Below, in pieces: positions 6,435-9,219 of a stretch of 9,219 nucleotides of DNA. Source of the DNA: an uncultured Gaiellaceae bacterium (lineage in GTDB: Bacteria > Actinomycetota > Thermoleophilia > Gaiellales > Gaiellaceae); contig CATPAS010000298.1 of NCBI GenBank assembly GCA_955652075.1, positions 1-9,219 on the forward strand, in the 5' to 3' direction. The notes under the pieces were generated by a model, which was given only the letters and a program-made list of their open reading frames with translations, was not told the origin of the DNA and searched no databases. Within the stretch, counting starts at the first letter, position 1; every line of letters starts with the position of its first letter. Made by a program: the position numbers and the translations under genes.

Positions 6435-7091
6435 ATGGGACAACGCCGCTACCCCGAGTGTGTCACCCGCGAGGGAAAACCGCGGCTGCGTTCGCTCGAA
6501 GAGGTCGTCGCCTTACCACGCCGTAGCCCGCTGACGGTGGAGCTGCAACGCGCACTCGCAGCCGCGTCTCGGCTGCACGGGCTGCGCTCGGATCTTTCAC
6601 CCGTACCGGTCGTTGCAACGGCGACGATCAGCGAGGCCGGCGCCTATCGCTTCCGCAAGCGTGATCCGATCGACCTGCGGGTCTCACGTGTCGGCGGGCG
6701 ATCCGCACTCGGGTTCCTCCACGAGCTCGGTCATCTGCTCGACCATCAGATCTTCTACGACCGCAAGACACGTTCGTGGGCGTCGGCCGTGCACCCGATG
6801 TTCGCCTGCTGGCGCGACGCCGCGGCGCTGCTCGAGAAACGAGCCCTGCCCGGGGGCCACTCGCGCCAGCGCTACTTCCAGTCGGTGCACGAGGTCTGGG
6901 CGCGCTCCTATGCGCAGACGGTGATGCTGCGATCCGAGGACCGCGCGCTCATCAGGCGGCTCGAGAAGCTGCAGGCGGAAGACGACGCGCACATCTGGCC
7001 CGCAGACCAGTTCGAGCCGGTGGCGATCGAGCTCGAGCTCGTGTTCGAGCGGTTGGGGCTCAGACAGCTGAGCCTGACGCTCGCGGCATAG
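6435..7091 (+). CDS. HExxH zinc metallopeptidase-like protein of unknown family
   Basis: A soluble-looking 218-residue protein with no signal peptide or membrane segment. HELGHLLDH at 96-104 is a classic HExxH zinc-binding helix, preceded by a hydrophobic GFL. HEVWARSYAQ at 152-161 resembles the later helix that supplies the third ligand (glutamate) in gluzincins, so H96, H100 and E153 are the inferred zinc ligands and E97 the catalytic base. The N-terminal 50 residues are basic and the C-terminal third is acidic and helical. I cannot name the family or substrate. ATG 6435 is chosen, with a weak GAAG eight bases upstream; TTG 6429 would add two residues. The gene is divergent from the LspA-like gene and ends two bases before the gcvPB stop on the other strand. 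Confidence 0.72.
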   Translation: MGQRRYPECVTREGKPRLRSLEEVVALPRRSPLTVELQRALAAASRLHGLRSDLSPVPVVATATISEAGAYRFRKRDPIDLRVSRVGGRSALGFLHELGHLLDHQIFYDRKTRSWASAVHPMFACWRDAAALLEKRALPGGHSRQRYFQSVHEVWARSYAQTVMLRSEDRALIRRLEKLQAEDDAHIWPADQFEPVAIELELVFERLGLRQLSLTLAA

Positions 7092-7093
7092 AG

Positions 7094-8593
7094 CTACGCG
7101 CCCTTCTGCGCTTCCAGCTGCGGGGGCGCTGCAGGTTCGCTGCCGAGATCGGGGTGCTCCTCGAAGCCGTACTTCACGATCGCACGCTTCGCCGCGAGGA
7201 CCTCGTCGAGCCGGCCCACCGGCCGTCCATGTGGAGCGCTGCGGAGAACTTCCGGATCCTCTTCTGCCTCCCGGGCGATCGCTAGCATCGCGTCCGCAAA
7301 CGCGTCGAGCGTCTCCTTGGCCTCTGTCTCGGTCGGCTCGATCATCAGCGCCTCGGGGACGACGAGCGGGAAGTAGATCGTCGGCGGATGGAAGCCGTAG
7401 TCCATCAGGCGCTTCGCGACGTCGAGCGCCGAGATGCCGTGCTCGCGCTTCAGCCTGCGTGCGCTCAGCACGAACTCGTGCATCGCAAGCCGGTCGAACG
7501 GGAGCTCGTACCCATCCTTGAGCCGCGCGAGCAGGTAGTTGGCGTTCAGCACCGCGACCTCGGACATCTCCCGTAGACGAGGGCCGTACGAGCGGATGAA
7601 CGCGTACGAGCGGACGAAGACGCCGAACGGGCCCGTGAAGCCGCGCACCTTCCCGATCGACTTCGGCCGGTCGTAATCGAGCCGGAAGCGATCGCCGTCC
7701 TTGACGACCGCCGGCGCGGGCAGGAACGGCTCGAGCTTGTCGCGCACGACGATCGGACCGCCGCCCGGGCCGCCACCACCGTGCGGCTGAGAGAACGTCT
7801 TGTGGAGGTTGATGTGGACGATGTCGAAGCCCATGTCGCCGGGCCGTGAGATGCCGCAGACCGCGTTGAGATTCGCGCCGTCGTAGTAGAGGAGGGCGCC
7901 CGCCTCGTGGAAGATCGCAGCGATCTCCTCGATGTGCTCGTCGAAGAGCCCGAGCGTGGACGGGTTCGTGAGCATGAGCCCGGCGGTGCGCTCGTTCACC
8001 ATCTCCCGGAGGTGCGCGACGTCGACGTTCCCACGGGCGTCGGTCTCGGCCTTCGCGAGCTTGTACCCGGCCATCGTGACGCTCGCGGGATTCGTGCCGT
8101 GCGCTGTGTCTGCGGTGATGACAGTGTCGCGCTGATCGGCCTCTCCGCGCTCGGCGAAGTACGCTCGCATGAGCATCAGGCCCGTCAGCTCCCCCTGTGC
8201 ACCCGCGGCCGGCTGCAGCGAGCACGCATGCAGGCCCGACACCTCGATCAGCGCTTCCTGCAGCCGCCACATCAGCTCGAGCGCGCCCTGAATGGCGTCC
8301 TCGTCCTGGTAGGGATGGAGGTCCCGGAAGCCCGGGAGCATCGCCAGGCGCTCGTTGACGCGCGGGTTGTACTTCATCGTGCAGGAGCCGAGGGGATAGA
8401 AGCCCGTGTCGATCCCGAAGTTGCGGGTCGAGAGCGCCGTGAAGTGCCGGACGATCTCCGGCTCGGCGAGCTCCGGGAGCCGCGGCGGCGTCTCCCTCCT
8501 CAGCTCTTCGGGCACCTTCGCCGGTGGGATGTCGTAGCGCGGCAGCTCTCCACCGCGCCGGCCCGGCTGCGACTTCTCGAAGATCAGCTTCAC
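7094..8593 (-). CDS. gcvPB: Glycine dehydrogenase (decarboxylating) subunit 2
   Basis: PLP-carrying half of the split P-protein of the glycine cleavage system. With subunit 1 it decarboxylates glycine and passes the aminomethyl group to the lipoyl arm of GcvH. The 499 residues are the normal length for the split form. Visible signatures are [13 protein letters not shown] near 66-78, [14 protein letters not shown] near 125-138, [26 protein letters not shown], and the PLP lysine K265 in [18 protein letters not shown]. The GTG at 8593 is chosen because family similarity starts there and it overlaps the TGA of gcvPA in the four bases GTGA, implying translational coupling. An open stretch upstream of it lies within gcvPA and is rejected. 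gcvT and gcvH are not in the window and may lie beyond gcvPA. Confidence 0.96.
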   Translation of the reverse strand: MKLIFEKSQPGRRGGELPRYDIPPAKVPEELRRETPPRLPELAEPEIVRHFTALSTRNFGIDTGFYPLGSCTMKYNPRVNERLAMLPGFRDLHPYQDEDAIQGALELMWRLQEALIEVSGLHACSLQPAAGAQGELTGLMLMRAYFAERGEADQRDTVITADTAHGTNPASVTMAGYKLAKAETDARGNVDVAHLREMVNERTAGLMLTNPSTLGLFDEHIEEIAAIFHEAGALLYYDGANLNAVCGISRPGDMGFDIVHINLHKTFSQPHGGGGPGGGPIVVRDKLEPFLPAPAVVKDGDRFRLDYDRPKSIGKVRGFTGPFGVFVRSYAFIRSYGPRLREMSEVAVLNANYLLARLKDGYELPFDRLAMHEFVLSARRLKREHGISALDVAKRLMDYGFHPPTIYFPLVVPEALMIEPTETEAKETLDAFADAMLAIAREAEEDPEVLRSAPHGRPVGRLDEVLAAKRAIVKYGFEEHPDLGSEPAAPPQLEAQKGA

Positions 8594-9219
8594 GGCGCCA
8601 GGGCTTCCACGAGCCGGTCGATGTCGGCCGGAGTGCGCCGCTCTGTCACAGCGACGAGCAACGCGTCGTCGAGCCCCTGGTAGTCGCGGCCGAGCGGGTA
8701 CCCGGGGTGCACTCCGCGTTCGCGGGCAGCGCGGATCGCATCCGGCGCGCTCCGTCCGGCGCGCACGGCAAACTCCTTGAATGTTGCCCGTTCGGGAAAC
8801 ACCGGCTCGAGCCCAGCGTCCATCAGCCTGCCCTTCGCGTACTCCGCGAGGCTCATGCAGGTCTCCCCCAGCTCGCGCAGTCCCTGAGGCCCGAGCCACG
8901 AGAGGTGCACGAGGCCGGCGAGCGCCAGCAGCGTCTGGTTCGTCGTGATGTTCGACGTCGCCTTCTCGCGGCGGATGTGCTGCTCCCGGGTCTGCAGGGT
9001 CAGGACATAGCCGCGCTCGCCCGCGGTATCGAGCGTCTCACCGACGATGCGGCCCGGCATGCGGCGGATGAACTCGCTCTGCGCAGCGAGGAAGCCGTAA
9101 TGCGGCCCGGCGAAGGATTGGTAGTTGCCCGCGCTCTGGCCTTCGCCGATCGCCATGCCGCAGCCGTATGCACCCGGCGCCTCCAGCACGCCGAGGGAGA
9201 TCGAGTCGACGTGCGCAAC
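8590..9219 (-). CDS. gcvPA: Glycine dehydrogenase (decarboxylating) subunit 1, 5' part outside the window
   Basis: The C-terminal 209 residues of the first subunit of the split P-protein, roughly half of a family length near 440-450. The frame is open to the window edge, where it reads [16 protein letters not shown], so the GTG at 9189 is internal. Family signatures include [54 protein letters not shown] and TNQTLLAL. The subunit contributes to the active site shared with GcvPB. Its TGA overlaps the gcvPB GTG by four bases. No sign of damage in the visible part. Confidence 0.95.
   Translation of the reverse strand, partial: VAHVDSISLGVLEAPGAYGCGMAIGEGQSAGNYQSFAGPHYGFLAAQSEFIRRMPGRIVGETLDTAGERGYVLTLQTREQHIRREKATSNITTNQTLLALAGLVHLSWLGPQGLRELGETCMSLAEYAKGRLMDAGLEPVFPERATFKEFAVRAGRSAPDAIRAARERGVHPGYPLGRDYQGLDDALLVAVTERRTPADIDRLVEALAP

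Noticed and set aside
6684..8270. Minus-strand frame of 528 residues
   Set aside because: An off-frame shadow of gcvPB that runs through the metallopeptidase-like gene, with low-complexity R/A/G composition.
8594..8899. Longer start for gcvPB, giving 601 residues
   Set aside because: The extra 100 residues lie in another frame of gcvPA and have no similarity to P-protein; the GTGA overlap gives a natural start.
1..9219. Search for CRISPR arrays, tRNA or rRNA genes, insertion sequences and phage genes
   Set aside because: No spaced direct repeats, tRNA-like cloverleaf, transposase or integrase motifs were seen on reading; nearly all bases belong to the listed genes.

Overview
The window is GC-rich (visibly about two thirds G+C) bacterial chromosome, almost entirely coding, with many GTG starts and very short spacers. 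A glycine decarboxylase split into two genes, the high GC, GTG starts and weak Shine-Dalgarno signals at several genes would suit a deep-branching actinobacterium such as a member of the Thermoleophilia. That placement is inference from style and gene content; no taxonomic marker is present.

Layout from left to right: (1) the 3' part of an FtsX/MacB-type ABC transporter permease, plus strand; (2) ltaE, low-specificity threonine aldolase, minus strand; (3) a stand-alone MshEN (GspE/PilB N-terminal) domain protein followed 22 bp later by rlmN, plus strand; (4) msrB-msrA, methionine sulfoxide reductases, a coupled minus-strand operon; (5) a 70-residue two-helix membrane protein, plus strand; (6) a divergent, shortened signal-peptidase-II-like membrane protein, minus strand; (7) an unrecognised HExxH metallopeptidase-like protein, plus strand; (8) gcvPB and the 3' part of gcvPA, the two subunits of glycine decarboxylase, minus strand.

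Plus and minus units alternate strictly. All four convergent junctions overlap or nearly touch: 32 bp overlap, two 4 bp overlaps at the stop codons, and one 2 bp gap. None has room for an intrinsic terminator between the genes. The divergent spacers are also short, 16 to about 120 bp depending on the start chosen. The longest, between msrB and the small membrane gene, contains small inverted repeats.

The named genes are mostly housekeeping: glycine metabolism (ltaE makes glycine; gcvPA/gcvPB decarboxylate it), rRNA/tRNA methylation (rlmN), and repair of oxidised methionine (msrA/msrB). There is no tRNA, rRNA, CRISPR array, insertion sequence or prophage signature. The less ordinary items are the orphan MshEN protein with one degenerate nucleotide-binding motif, the LspA-like protein that keeps its catalytic aspartates but lacks other family motifs, the metallopeptidase-like protein beside it, and the small membrane protein. 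I see no convincing multi-gene novel system.
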